DNA of 48,411 nt from Euryarchaeota archaeon RBG_13_57_23 (GTDB taxonomy: Archaea; Thermoplasmatota; Thermoplasmata; UBA10834): assembly GCA_001800675.1 (NCBI GenBank), contig MGVW01000016.1:7686-56096 (forward strand), given 5' to 3'. Positions within the stretch are counted from its first letter, which is position 1. Each line of letters begins with the position of its first letter. The position numbers were made by a program, and so were the translations under genes. The notes beneath the pieces were generated by a model. That model was not told the DNA's origin. It worked only from the letters and a program-made list of their open reading frames with translations, and searched no databases. Of this stretch, positions 32,663 through 42,303 are shown piece after piece.

Positions 32663-33925
32663 ATGCTCGACGCTAGGTTCATCAGAGAAAACGAAGGCCT
32701 TGTGCGGCAGGCTTTCCAGAACCGACGCTACGATATCGCGATCCTCGAGGATTTCCTCGCGCTCGACAAGGCTTGGAGACAGCTCACAGAAGAGGGTAAC
32801 ACCCTGAGGAAGCAGCGCAACCAGGTCGCCGATGAGATCCCGAAGCTCCCAAAGGACAAGAAGGACGCCAAGATAGTCGAGATGAAGAAGATCGCGGACC
32901 GAATCAAGGTCATTGAATCCGAGGTCAAGAGCATCGAAGGGAAGAGGGACGAGTGCCTCCTCAACATCCCCAACGTACCGGATCCAAGCGTACCCGTTGG
33001 GCTTGCTGAGGAGGGAGATGTCTTCGTTAGAACCTGGGGAAATGTGCGCAAGTTCGATTTCAAACCGCTCAACCATTGGCAGATAGGCGAGAAGCTGGAC
33101 ATCATCGATTTCGACAGAGGGGCGAAGGTCACCGGGACCGGGTTCTATGTCCTCAAGGGGGACGGTGCGAGGCTGGAGCGCGCCCTGATCAACTTCATGC
33201 TCGACCTGCACCACGACCAGGGATACAAAGAGATCTTCCCGCCGGCCATCATAAACCGCAAGAGCTGCGTCGGCACTGGCCAGCTGCCCAAGATGCAGGA
33301 CGACATGTACTGGGTGGAACGAGACGACCTGTGGCTGAATCCGACAGCAGAGGTGCCCGTCACCAACCTCTACTCGGACGAGATACTCGATCGCAAACAG
33401 CTGCCGATCTATCACACAGCCTATCTCCCGTCTTTCAGAAGAGAGGCGGGGAAGCACATCGAGACCAAGGGCATTGCCCGAGTACATCAGTTCAACAAGG
33501 TCGAGCTCGTGAAGTTCGTGCTTCCCGAGACATCGCAGCAGGAGCTAGAGACCCTGCTTGCGGACGCGGAGGCTGTGACTCAGGGGCTCAAGCTCCCCTA
33601 CAGGATCCGACTGCTGTGCACCGGGAGCGTTGGATTCCACTCGTCGAAGACCTACGACATCGAGGCCTACGCGGCGGGTATGGATCAGTGGCTCGAGGTG
33701 TCCTCGTGCAGCGATTTCAAGGATTTCCAGGCGAGGAGAGCTATGATCAAGTTCAGGCGCGAACCGCATCTGAAGAGCGAGTTCGTGCACACGCTCAACG
33801 GGTCGGGGATAGCCCTTCCAAGGACGATGGTCGCCGTGCTGGAGAACTACCAGAATGCGGACGGCACCGTCACCGTGCCCGAGGTCCTGAGGCAGTACAT
33901 GAAGGGGACCGAGACGATCGGCTGA
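32663..33925 (+). CDS. serS: Seryl-tRNA synthetase, bacterial-like type
   Basis: A 420-residue protein. It starts MLDARFIRENEGLVRQAF, the family N-terminus, followed by the tRNA-binding coiled coil (about 30-100). The class II core shows GTGQLPKMQDDMYW, the TxE substrate loop in NPTAEVPVTN, motif 2 in FRREAGKHIETKGIARVHQFNKVE and motif 3 in LNGSGIALPRTMVAVLENYQ. It is of the common type, not the rare methanogen-type SerRS. ATG 32663 is set by the promoter at 32612-32622. Confidence 0.96.
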   Translation: MLDARFIRENEGLVRQAFQNRRYDIAILEDFLALDKAWRQLTEEGNTLRKQRNQVADEIPKLPKDKKDAKIVEMKKIADRIKVIESEVKSIEGKRDECLLNIPNVPDPSVPVGLAEEGDVFVRTWGNVRKFDFKPLNHWQIGEKLDIIDFDRGAKVTGTGFYVLKGDGARLERALINFMLDLHHDQGYKEIFPPAIINRKSCVGTGQLPKMQDDMYWVERDDLWLNPTAEVPVTNLYSDEILDRKQLPIYHTAYLPSFRREAGKHIETKGIARVHQFNKVELVKFVLPETSQQELETLLADAEAVTQGLKLPYRIRLLCTGSVGFHSSKTYDIEAYAAGMDQWLEVSSCSDFKDFQARRAMIKFRREPHLKSEFVHTLNGSGIALPRTMVAVLENYQNADGTVTVPEVLRQYMKGTETIG

Positions 33926-34366
33926 GAGCGTTCCTGCGTGTTCGGTTATCACTCATTCTCTCTCATTAATGAGAATCATGCATGATTGCCAGTGCTGTTC
34001 TTTATTTATCCGTCAGGGAGACCTGCTATCACGTGCGAGCAGGTTCCTATGGTGAAAGACACGGTATTCGCAACACTCGTCGGAAGGGCGTTCCTCCACG
34101 AGCTTGACATGGGACACAGGGACTCTGCGATAGCCTTTGGGCGCGCGTTCCTCTTGGCTCTTGGAATGGAAGGGCTGGAGTCGGACACCGCCGGGAAGCC
34201 TTGCGGGGACCCCTGGTCGAAGCCCGCGCTCGCGGATTCTTGCAACACCGCTGAGAGCGGAGGTTAGGTCCGGAGGCCGGGCCGAGCCTGCTCGCTGGAA
34301 AGTCGGATCGATCCGTATCTCTCGATGGGCCGTCCAACGGCCCAGGTCGAAGGGGGGATGCCCTGA
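33926..34366. other. 441-base region with promoter, doubtful small ORF and hairpins
   Basis: TTTATTTATC (about 33999-34008) is a clear TATA-like element and predicts a transcript from about 34031. A 73-codon frame (ATG 34049 to TAG 34267) follows. It contains two similar segments, GRAFLHELDMG and GRAFLLALGME, but has no good ribosome binding site and no recognisable family. Downstream are the 12-base palindrome CGGATCGATCCG (34304-34315) and a hairpin at 34322-34350. The region could be a long leader of the gene at 34367, a small protein gene, or a structured RNA. I do not recognise RNase P or SRP RNA in it. Confidence 0.4.
34322..34350 (+). promoter_or_regulatory. Hairpin just upstream of the small surface-protein gene
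   Basis: GGGCCGT (34327-34333), loop CCA, ACGGCCC (34337-34343) form a seven-pair stem; TCGA on both outer sides (34322-34325, 34347-34350) can extend it. It ends directly before the AGGGGGGATG ribosome binding site of the gene at 34367, so it could affect translation. Confidence 0.45.
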
Positions 34367-35131
34367 ATGGCAGGGATGATAGCAGATGTTGGGGAAAGAG
34401 CGAGGGTCGTAAGAAGGCGGAGGTTGCCCGGGAAATTCGTGGTAGCCACAGCGACGTGCCTCTGTCTACTGGTCTCCGCTATCGTTCTGGAAAACGCGAA
34501 CTCCAAGGCCGCAGATGCGCCTGTCGTCCAAGGATGGCAGCCAATGACGGTCTACCTTCCCCAGACTTCTCTGGACATCGCCTGCGTCGCAGGCAATGTC
34601 ACGGCGACCTATCACTTCAGATGGAATGACACATGTGACTTCTCGACGCTCAACTGGTCCTCGGTCGACAGGACAAGGACGGACGAGAAATACGTGCTAG
34701 GGCTGGGAGCCAAGGTGTGGGTCATCCAGGCGGACGTAGGAGCCGATTTTCCGATGGAGATCACCCAAGGGGATGGCACCAGCCTCAACTACAGATTCAA
34801 CTACACGGCGGACCGCGAAACCCCGCACATATATCTCACCGGCGAGAGGACCTTCTGGAAGCTGCAGCGCACCCCGAACTTGGTCTACGACTACAAGGTG
34901 AAGGGGAGCTGCTCGATCGAGGACGCCTGGAAGAATGGAACGTGGACCCCGGAGGAAGGCATCACGCTCACGTACGACACTGAGGGCACCTTGGTCCTGG
35001 GGAACACCGATTTCGCGGTACAGCTGTTCGTCTACGACATCATCGTCCCTGAATTCAGGTCGCTCGCACCGATCGTCGGTCTGATGGCAATCGCGATCAT
35101 CGCCTTCGAACACAAACGGAGGAATGTCTGA
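34367..35131 (+). CDS. Small secreted protein with VPEF-type C-terminal anchor
   Basis: A 254-residue protein of unknown function. A basic start (RRRRLPGKF) precedes a hydrophobic segment (about 25-42, VVATATCLCLLVSAIVL), a signal peptide or anchor. The extracellular part has several N-glycosylation sequons (NVT, NDT, NWS, NYT, NGT) and beta-rich sequence. It ends with VPEFRSLAPIVGLMAIAIIA followed by a basic tail (227-254), resembling PEF-CTERM, as in the large surface protein at 19242. AGGGGGGATG (34351-34360) is the ribosome binding site. It is convergent with the antiporter gene. Confidence 0.65.
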   Translation: MAGMIADVGERARVVRRRRLPGKFVVATATCLCLLVSAIVLENANSKAADAPVVQGWQPMTVYLPQTSLDIACVAGNVTATYHFRWNDTCDFSTLNWSSVDRTRTDEKYVLGLGAKVWVIQADVGADFPMEITQGDGTSLNYRFNYTADRETPHIYLTGERTFWKLQRTPNLVYDYKVKGSCSIEDAWKNGTWTPEEGITLTYDTEGTLVLGNTDFAVQLFVYDIIVPEFRSLAPIVGLMAIAIIAFEHKRRNV

Positions 35132-35183
35132 ATGAGGAACCTGTTGTTCGACCTGCGTGAAACCCTGTCGGTCCATGGAACCA

Positions 35184-36410
35184 TCAAGATGAGAGCAGAG
35201 CGTGACCTCCGCGCCGAAGGCTTCTCCTCAACATGGAAGGGGCCACAAGGGCGGTCGCGAGGCCCATGAATACGACGACGGAGTAGATCTCCGAATCGAT
35301 TATGCCGTTCGACAATCCGACATAGGCGATCACGAGCGCGATTTCGAGCCTCGGAGTCATGCCGACGCCTATCGCCATCGAATCCCACCAAGACATTCCC
35401 GTCGCCCTTGCTGGAAGCCCGCAGCCCACAACCTTCGTGACGATCGCAACTGCAGTAAGGACGAGCCCGAAGAGCAGGGCGTCCGCAATCCCCTCCAGGT
35501 TGACGGCAATCCCGAGTGAGACGAAGAAGAGGGGCACGAACAGAGCCTCCAGATACTGCATGCCCTTCAAGATCCCGTCCCTGAGCGCAGAGCCTGCGAA
35601 GACCGTCCCTGCGACGAATGCCCCCACGATCGCGGAGATCTGGATGACCTCGGCTATCAAGGAGTAAAGCATGGCGATGGCGAGGGCGAGGACAAACCCG
35701 CTCTGAGGCAGTTTCCTCTTGTAGCCCGACACCTGCACCATGAAGACCAGCTTCGTGAGGAAGTGCGAACCCAACCAAGCACCAAGCACGACGAACGCGA
35801 CTGCGCCGACGAGCAACAGCACCAGCCCGACCGCGTCGAGGTTGCCCTCGGTAAGGCCTCTCGAGATCGCCAGGACGACCATGCCCAGGATGTCGTCCAC
35901 GACCGCGGCCCCCACGATGGCATACGCCACCGGGGTGCCTATCATGCCTATCTCGGATATCACGCTGGCCGTGACCGCGACACTGGTGGCGACGAGGGTC
36001 GCTCCGATGAAGATCGCATCGGTCCCGTAGCCGAACAGGTCCGCGATGATGTAGCCCGCGATCCACGGAATGATCACGCCACCAGCGGCTATCAGGATGG
36101 AGCGCTTCGTGTAGATCTCCTTCAGGTCGCACTCGAGACCTATCATGAACAGAAGGACTATCGATCCGAGCTGCGCAAGCAGCATCACCACTTCTGGGAG
36201 GGTCTCCTCCTCGCCGGAATCGCCGAGGGTGATGAGGCCTATCTCGCGGAAGACGAACCCTATCACAACGCCGACGACTATGTACGCGATCACCTTGGGC
36301 TGCCCGAACCGCGCGAATATGAAGCTCGCGAACAGCGAGACCACTAGCAGGAAGGTGAGTTCGAACCAGACTTCGTCGAGGAGCGTGTCGACGATGGACG
36401 GCAGATCCAT
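35184..36410 (-). CDS. CPA2-family cation/proton antiporter (first)
   Basis: A 408-residue protein with about 12-13 membrane segments. The NapA/Kef-type signatures are clear: FMIGLECDLKEI, the ion-binding pair D172-D173 in GAAVVDDILGM, and MTPRLEIALVIA near the C-terminus, with Arg where NapA has Lys. Two adjacent aspartates usually mean electrogenic Na+/H+ exchange, though K+ is possible. No RCK (KTN) domain is attached. It lies 51 bases downstream of the giant secreted protein on the same strand, so the two may form one operon. Confidence 0.87.
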   Translation of the reverse strand: MDLPSIVDTLLDEVWFELTFLLVVSLFASFIFARFGQPKVIAYIVVGVVIGFVFREIGLITLGDSGEEETLPEVVMLLAQLGSIVLLFMIGLECDLKEIYTKRSILIAAGGVIIPWIAGYIIADLFGYGTDAIFIGATLVATSVAVTASVISEIGMIGTPVAYAIVGAAVVDDILGMVVLAISRGLTEGNLDAVGLVLLLVGAVAFVVLGAWLGSHFLTKLVFMVQVSGYKRKLPQSGFVLALAIAMLYSLIAEVIQISAIVGAFVAGTVFAGSALRDGILKGMQYLEALFVPLFFVSLGIAVNLEGIADALLFGLVLTAVAIVTKVVGCGLPARATGMSWWDSMAIGVGMTPRLEIALVIAYVGLSNGIIDSEIYSVVVFMGLATALVAPSMLRRSLRRGGHALLSS

Positions 36411-36461
36411 GGGGTCTCGGCCAACGGATGACTACTGCGGATTTATTTGTTTTGTAGGAGC

Positions 36462-39400
36462 TCACACACCGTAGGCCCTCCCCTTCACCAACCAGAAATC
36501 GACCATATCGCCCGTGTCCTGCGCGAGAAAGCCCTGGACGAACTCCTTCGGGACCCCCTCGAGGTAGACTCCGAAGTCCACGCCCCAGCCGCCCCAGTTC
36601 CTCCCCAGCAGCCGGCCTATGGCGGGGATGTTGGGCGATATGCAGACCGCGCATGCGAATGTCCGGTCGAGACTGCCGACCGCTCCTAGCAGGCGGACCA
36701 TGTTTGGCAGCCCCACCTCGAACAGGACCTCGAACCTGACGTACAGTCCCGACAGGAAGCTGGTCGGGAACGCGGGGTACGCGAGTGGGCTGTGCGCCTT
36801 CCCCAGGTTGACGATGAACGTCGCGAACGAGTGTATCAGCCATCTCAGGACATCGACTATCGCTTCCCCCGTCACCACGAAGGACGTCCTGAAGGCGACT
36901 CCCGCGGTCCCAGAGGCATCCTTGAGGGACACCTCCACGAAGAATGTGATTTCGTGAATCGTCTCGTTCACGATCCCCAGGAGGTTCTCGATCAAGTTGT
37001 ACAGCACCCGCTTGCCGAACAGCTTCAGGAACTCGAGGGACGGCGTCACCTCCTCCAGCTTCGTTTGAATGAACGAGTCCTTGAACGCCTCGAAGAGCGC
37101 CTTCGCCACGAAATCCGAGGTCGCGAGCAGCACCGGCACGCCGTTGGAGCCCGACCTGCTCGGCGCCCTGAAGACCCATCTCGGTCCCCCGTCCCAGGCG
37201 CGCTGCCAGCTCCGTTCATCGTTCTCAGAGTCCCTGCACATCGGGGTGACGTCCATAGTCGCACCCGAGGCGTCCCTGAGGACCATCGCGTCGCCGTCGT
37301 TGAATGGGTCGTCGGAGATACCGTTGTCGATCGACGTCTCGGGGAACACGAACACGAGCACCCCGCTGGGGGCTATCGTGCCCTCGATCCCGAGGGCGCA
37401 GTTCTTGCCGTGCAGGGTCTCGATCGTCCATCCGTCCACGCATCTCGGCACCGTCAGCGGGTTGTACAGCTCCACCCACTCGTTCCCCGAGTCTTCCCCG
37501 TGCGGGTTCGACTCGAACTCGTTCACCACGACGTCCGTGGGAAACGGTGGGGAGTACTTCAGCCGCAAGCCAGCCTCGACCGACGCGGACATGCCGATCG
37601 CAGGAAGCGGGATATTGGACAGGAAGTTGCCGATCCCTGGAAGGTCGGCAGTCGACACCTCGGCTAACTCGTAAGGTTCGACCTCGGGCATGGCGAGGTC
37701 CACCGCCCAGCCCTCACCCTTGCAGTGCACTTCCGCGAACCGGCGCAGGATGTGCATGAGCGGGTCGACCTTGACCTCCACCGTGGCCTTCCTCAGAGAG
37801 ATGGTGCTGTTGGCGAGGATATCGAAGCTGCCGTCCGAGAGCCTGGCCAGCCTGATGCCGAACGACAGCCCTGGCCCGAACCTGTTGGTGACGACTATCA
37901 CCCTGAGGACATCGTTCCCATGACGGTACAGCAGGTCGGGGATGTTCGTCTGCACGATTATCAGGAACCCGTACAGCGATACCCTGAACTCGACCGTGCC
38001 CATGAGGTCGATGAACCACTGGGCAGCCTTGGCGAGCGCGGACTCGGCGATCTTCTCAATGTACTTCTGCATGATCTCGACGAACTTCTGCATAGAGTTG
38101 GCGAACAGTTTCAGGAGCCGGGTCGCGAAGCTCGAAAGCACCTCGAATACGTCCGTGACGAACCCGAAGACCCTCTCGAACCCCTCCTTGACCCAGCCGA
38201 AGACCGGCTCCAGCTTGTCCCACACGATTTCGCAGAACTTCCGCGCAGCCTCCATCGAGTCGGATAGGGCAGTGTTCGATGGGTTGTAGCCCACGCCTTC
38301 CAGAGGCCAAGCGGAGTGCAGCACGACCGGGATCTCGAGGTCGACCCTGACGGTCCTCCGAGACTCCGCGGGGCGCTCGAGGAAGTTCGAAACCGTCAAA
38401 TGATCGTCCGAGGAGATCTCGACATCGACGAGACCCAGGACGGAAACCGTCCATTGTGTTGCATACGGAGTCGCCGTGGCGTTTCCCAGTGAAGTGAGGT
38501 GGATGTTCGGGTACTCCGAGCTCTGTCTGTCGAAGTTCCACGGACGCTTGATCTGGACGAGCATGTCATCAGTCGGGAAGAGATGCTCCAATGATTCGTA
38601 TCCCTTGGATTCGTCGAACGGCACGACCCGCAGCTCGGGCAACGAGATGGCGTCTACACTCAGGGTCGTTTTCAGAACCGCCCCGCTTCCATAAGCAGTC
38701 TCCTTGTCCCCGTCCCAGAACTCGAACGACCCGCCCACGCCCACATAGGCTCTGTCCTTGAACGCAGACAGGCCTTGCTGCCCCAGGACCGCCTTTGAGA
38801 AGACTGTCAGCGTGTTCTCGACCAAATCGCCGATGCCAGGGAACTTCTCGGTGCCGGACACTAGAAAACCAGCGAGCGCGTCCACGAGGGGCCCCGCGAA
38901 ACCGTCGTCCGACCTCGTCACCGACGAGTTGATGAGCAGCTGAAGCCGAGAGACTGCGCTCTGCGCACACCCTTCGACTGCATCCCTGGTCCGCGCTCCC
39001 ACGCCCCACGAGAGGTCGTTCTCGACGTCACAGGCGACGATCTCCGCCAGCTGTTGCTCGACAGGAACGACCAGATCTGGGATGTAAGCGTACTTCGCGC
39101 TCGACAGCACGCCCTCCGTCAGCGATGGGTAGACTCCCTCCATCAGCTGGTCGATGTCTATCAGCTGATGCACCCTTGGCTGCACGAACTCGGCGAACTC
39201 CTCGGCAAGCCTGAAATGAGAGCTGAAAAGAGGGAGGTTTCCGCCGCCCAAGGCCTTGGAGACTGCCAAGTCGCTCAGGATCACTTCCCCCGCACTTCGC
39301 GCCAGGGCCGTGAAAAGGTTGGTGTCATCCACGGGATCCGCTACCAGTTCGGGGGAATCGAACTCGGCATAGGCAGCGACGTCTACGGCAAGCCTTAGGC

Positions 39401-40901
39401 AGACATCTCTGACAGATGTGCTGAAGCTCTGTTGGTTCTCCTTGAACGTCCCGTAGAATTCCGACCATACATCCGATTCCAAGACATCGCAGGTATCGAC
39501 ATCGATCGGGACCGTCGTGTTCCCGACCCAGACAGGGTAGAGATCTCCCTGAGCGTCCTGGACGAAGTACTGTCTTTCCGGGACTGTGAGCCGCAAGTCG
39601 ACTGAAGCCCCGAACAGAGCCGAATAGGTCCTCAAATCTGCTCCGACCGCTTCCAACGTGTTCTCGATCCAAGTGACAACAGCCACTTTGGCCCTGTCCT
39701 CGCCTGTCAGGAAAGCAACGATCGAATCGACCGTGTCTTCGAGCTTCTCCGCCACCTCAGAGGCGAAATCCAATGTGCCCAGCCAGCCCATGTACTCCAT
39801 GATCCTGAGTGCCATCATGTCGATGACACCATACACCGCCTGGGCGACCACTATCTCCGGGTCAATGTGCACCCGGGTCCTCCCCATGAACCACAGGAAG
39901 AGTTCGGCCGGGTCGAGGTATCTGTCCTTCGTGCAGAGCAGGGCTTGCAGTCCGGGATTGTCCGGCGCGCAGAGCCCGGAGACGAGGGTGGAGAAGTCTC
40001 CATCGACTGTGCGGAACAATCTCGCCTGTTCGAGGAGCAGAGCCACGAGGACCGCGCGGTAGACGTCCTCTTCCGTGAGCACCAGCGAAGTGTCCTTGCC
40101 CTGCACATACATCGGCTGGCCATATCCTTCGAGGATCCGCAGCTCGCCCAGGGTCGAAAGCATGTACGCGACCATCCTCCCGAGGTCGGAGAACTCCCCG
40201 TCGGAAGCGGATTCGAACGCGCGCAGCTTCATCTCGAGGAACGGCAGCGAGGATATGATAGGCCGCTGGAAGGACGACTCGCGCAGGAGCGAAATGCCAT
40301 CTGCGGTAATCTCGACCGTGAAATTCCCCAGCGCGACATAGTACGGGTTGACGGTTCTCTGCCCGAGGACCTCGTCGGCAGGGGAGGCCGAGCTCTCGTA
40401 CTCCATCGATTGAGTGCCCTCCTCGATTCTCGCAGGTGTGGTGGACTCGTCCGGGATGAGGTCGATCGTGGTCCGCTCTATCAAGAACAATCCACCGGTC
40501 CAATTGCGGACCTCCGTATCCCAGGCATCCGCAACTCGCGGGAAGTTCGTGCGGACGTGTTCCTTCATGCGCGACGAGAAGGCCTCGGAGATTCGGCTCT
40601 CGTTGACGGGGAACTCCTCCCACTTCGAGACGACTTCGTTGGCGCGGAAGGCCGCGTAGAGCTCGAGCTCCTCCGAGACCCTCTCTGCCTCCAGCCCCAT
40701 CGACTTGAGCAACCTCTCCTGCCTATCAGCCTTCGCGGAATCGAGCTCCCGCTTGGCCAGATACGCTCCTGTCACAGCCGTCGCCGTCAACAGAACCACG
40801 GCAATGACTGAGAATGACACTTGCGCGAATGAATCGCGCGACATTCGCGTTCTTCTTGGCCGTTGGGCCTCTTCCGTGATGCACTTCTTCGACATGACCA
40901 T
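36462..40901 (-). CDS. Giant membrane-anchored or secreted protein with lamin-tail domain
   Basis: A 1479-residue protein. After a charged start, SFSVIAVVLLTATAVTGAYL (about 29-48) is a single membrane segment, followed by a coiled-coil-like ELDSAKADRQERLLKSMGLEAE. The N-terminal layout recalls type IV pilin-like anchors, although no clear prepilin cleavage site is seen. Most of the rest is unrecognised and of extracellular character. Residues about 915-985 form amphipathic helices (WVKEGFERVFGFVTDVFEVL, then MQKFVEIMQKYIEKIAESAL). Residues about 1120-1250 are a lamin-tail domain (VVNEFESNPHGEDSGNEWVE, GWTIETLHGKNC, GVLVFVFPETS, DGDAMVLRDASG), which in prokaryotes occurs on exported proteins and nucleases; no nuclease motif is seen. 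ATG at 40901 is used; ATG 40895 is an alternative. Confidence 0.75.
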   Translation of the reverse strand: MVMSKKCITEEAQRPRRTRMSRDSFAQVSFSVIAVVLLTATAVTGAYLAKRELDSAKADRQERLLKSMGLEAERVSEELELYAAFRANEVVSKWEEFPVNESRISEAFSSRMKEHVRTNFPRVADAWDTEVRNWTGGLFLIERTTIDLIPDESTTPARIEEGTQSMEYESSASPADEVLGQRTVNPYYVALGNFTVEITADGISLLRESSFQRPIISSLPFLEMKLRAFESASDGEFSDLGRMVAYMLSTLGELRILEGYGQPMYVQGKDTSLVLTEEDVYRAVLVALLLEQARLFRTVDGDFSTLVSGLCAPDNPGLQALLCTKDRYLDPAELFLWFMGRTRVHIDPEIVVAQAVYGVIDMMALRIMEYMGWLGTLDFASEVAEKLEDTVDSIVAFLTGEDRAKVAVVTWIENTLEAVGADLRTYSALFGASVDLRLTVPERQYFVQDAQGDLYPVWVGNTTVPIDVDTCDVLESDVWSEFYGTFKENQQSFSTSVRDVCLRLAVDVAAYAEFDSPELVADPVDDTNLFTALARSAGEVILSDLAVSKALGGGNLPLFSSHFRLAEEFAEFVQPRVHQLIDIDQLMEGVYPSLTEGVLSSAKYAYIPDLVVPVEQQLAEIVACDVENDLSWGVGARTRDAVEGCAQSAVSRLQLLINSSVTRSDDGFAGPLVDALAGFLVSGTEKFPGIGDLVENTLTVFSKAVLGQQGLSAFKDRAYVGVGGSFEFWDGDKETAYGSGAVLKTTLSVDAISLPELRVVPFDESKGYESLEHLFPTDDMLVQIKRPWNFDRQSSEYPNIHLTSLGNATATPYATQWTVSVLGLVDVEISSDDHLTVSNFLERPAESRRTVRVDLEIPVVLHSAWPLEGVGYNPSNTALSDSMEAARKFCEIVWDKLEPVFGWVKEGFERVFGFVTDVFEVLSSFATRLLKLFANSMQKFVEIMQKYIEKIAESALAKAAQWFIDLMGTVEFRVSLYGFLIIVQTNIPDLLYRHGNDVLRVIVVTNRFGPGLSFGIRLARLSDGSFDILANSTISLRKATVEVKVDPLMHILRRFAEVHCKGEGWAVDLAMPEVEPYELAEVSTADLPGIGNFLSNIPLPAIGMSASVEAGLRLKYSPPFPTDVVVNEFESNPHGEDSGNEWVELYNPLTVPRCVDGWTIETLHGKNCALGIEGTIAPSGVLVFVFPETSIDNGISDDPFNDGDAMVLRDASGATMDVTPMCRDSENDERSWQRAWDGGPRWVFRAPSRSGSNGVPVLLATSDFVAKALFEAFKDSFIQTKLEEVTPSLEFLKLFGKRVLYNLIENLLGIVNETIHEITFFVEVSLKDASGTAGVAFRTSFVVTGEAIVDVLRWLIHSFATFIVNLGKAHSPLAYPAFPTSFLSGLYVRFEVLFEVGLPNMVRLLGAVGSLDRTFACAVCISPNIPAIGRLLGRNWGGWGVDFGVYLEGVPKEFVQGFLAQDTGDMVDFWLVKGRAYGV

Positions 40902-41019
40902 CCCGCCAGGATTCGGGTGTTGGTGGTGTCAATGGTTGCAGCTACAAGCAGTGTACATCCGCGTCGACCAGGCACCTGTGGCTCCGACTCACAATTAAAT
41001 ACGGAAGAGGTGATTCAAG

Positions 41020-42303
41020 TTGACGGATGGGATGCAGCCCGAGGAAACCCTACTTCTGATATTCGTAGCCTTCCTGGTCGCGAAACTGGGTGGCGAGGTG
41101 ATGGAGCGGATGCGCCTCCCTGCCGTGACGGGCGAGCTGATGGCGGGAATCATCCTCGGCCCCACCCTGCTCAACCTGATCACAAACGAGGACAGCTTCT
41201 TCGATGTGCTCGCGCAGCTCGGGGCCACATTCCTGCTTTTCACAGTCGGCATGGAGACCAAACTCTCAGAATTGAAGAAAGTGGGGCTCGTGGCAGCATC
41301 GGTTGCGGCCATGGGGGTCGTCGTGCCTTTCGTCATGGGATACTATGTCTCGGTGCTCCTCTTCGCATCGTCCATCGAGGCGATGTTCGTCGCGACGGCT
41401 CTGGTCGCTACCAGCGTGGGGATAACGGCACGGGTCCTCGAGGACATGGGGATGATCCATTCGACAGAGGCGAAGATAATCCTCGGAGCAGCCGTGATCG
41501 ACGACATTCTTGGCATGATCGTCCTGACGCTGGTCAGCGGAGTGGCCGTTGGGGAGCTCACCTACTTGAGTGTCGGGATTGTCATAGGAGAAGCCATCTG
41601 TTTCGTTGCCATCGTCACCATCCTCGGCACGAGGGTGGTGAAGTACGCCTCCGGGAAGAGGGATGTCCGATTCGACCGGACGACGAACGGTCAGTGGGCG
41701 ATCCACTACTCGACCAGAGCGTTCAGGAGGGACAGCTGGCTCGACAAGCTGAAGCAGAGGCAGGCTCCCTTCGTCATCATCCTTATTGTCATCTTCGGTC
41801 TGTCAGCACTTGCCTCGTTCATCGGCCTTGCGGCGATAATCGGGGCGTTCTTTGCCGGACTCATCTTCTCGGATACGAAGGAGACTTACGAGCTGGAGAA
41901 CAAGTTCGAACCTCTGAACGTATTGCTCGTGCCGTTCTTCTTCGTGGTCATGGGGGCGCGGGTCGACTTCGCCAACTTCACGAACGTGCTGCCGTTCGCC
42001 ATCGTGGTGACCGTGGTAGCCATCCTCTCGAAGCTGATAGGATGTTCTCTAGGGGCCATCACACGGGGTGAGAAGACCGCTCTCATCGTCGGGGCGGGGA
42101 TGGTGCCCAGAGGCGAGGTCGGCATAGTCGTGGCGATGATCGGCCTGAACATGGACATCATCGCCCAATCCACATACTCCGTGATCGTGCTGGTCTCAAT
42201 CGTGACCACGCTCTACGCTCCGTTCCTCATCAAGACCGTCGTGAAAGCGGAGTCGAAGAAGAAGAGACCACTTCCCTGGCCTATTCGCGGCTCTCGCCCA
42301 TGA
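41020..42303 (+). CDS. CPA2-family cation/proton antiporter (second)
   Basis: A 427-residue protein with about 12 membrane segments and the same fold as the antiporter at 35184 but only distantly alike. It has TGELMAGIILGP near the N-terminus, FTVGMETKLSEL, the ion-binding pair D161-D162 in GAAVIDDILGM and MVPRGEVGIVVA. A charged cytoplasmic loop lies at about 210-245. TTG at 41020 has an excellent ribosome binding site, AGGTGAT (41007-41013); an AATTAAATAC TATA-like sequence (40992-41001) sits rather close, so a later start (ATG 41032) is possible. It is divergent from the giant protein gene and its 3' end overlaps the TrmB gene by 23 bases. Confidence 0.87.
   Translation: MTDGMQPEETLLLIFVAFLVAKLGGEVMERMRLPAVTGELMAGIILGPTLLNLITNEDSFFDVLAQLGATFLLFTVGMETKLSELKKVGLVAASVAAMGVVVPFVMGYYVSVLLFASSIEAMFVATALVATSVGITARVLEDMGMIHSTEAKIILGAAVIDDILGMIVLTLVSGVAVGELTYLSVGIVIGEAICFVAIVTILGTRVVKYASGKRDVRFDRTTNGQWAIHYSTRAFRRDSWLDKLKQRQAPFVIILIVIFGLSALASFIGLAAIIGAFFAGLIFSDTKETYELENKFEPLNVLLVPFFFVVMGARVDFANFTNVLPFAIVVTVVAILSKLIGCSLGAITRGEKTALIVGAGMVPRGEVGIVVAMIGLNMDIIAQSTYSVIVLVSIVTTLYAPFLIKTVVKAESKKKRPLPWPIRGSRP

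Noticed and set aside
34031..34366. RNase P RNA or SRP RNA
   Set aside because: A GGAAAGTC string was noted, but the surrounding conserved RNase P elements and the SRP Alu and S-domain motifs are missing.
35032..37179. Open frame of 715 codons on the minus strand
   Set aside because: Low-complexity Arg/Gly/Asp-rich sequence covering the antiporter and the end of the giant protein in another frame; a GC-rich shadow.
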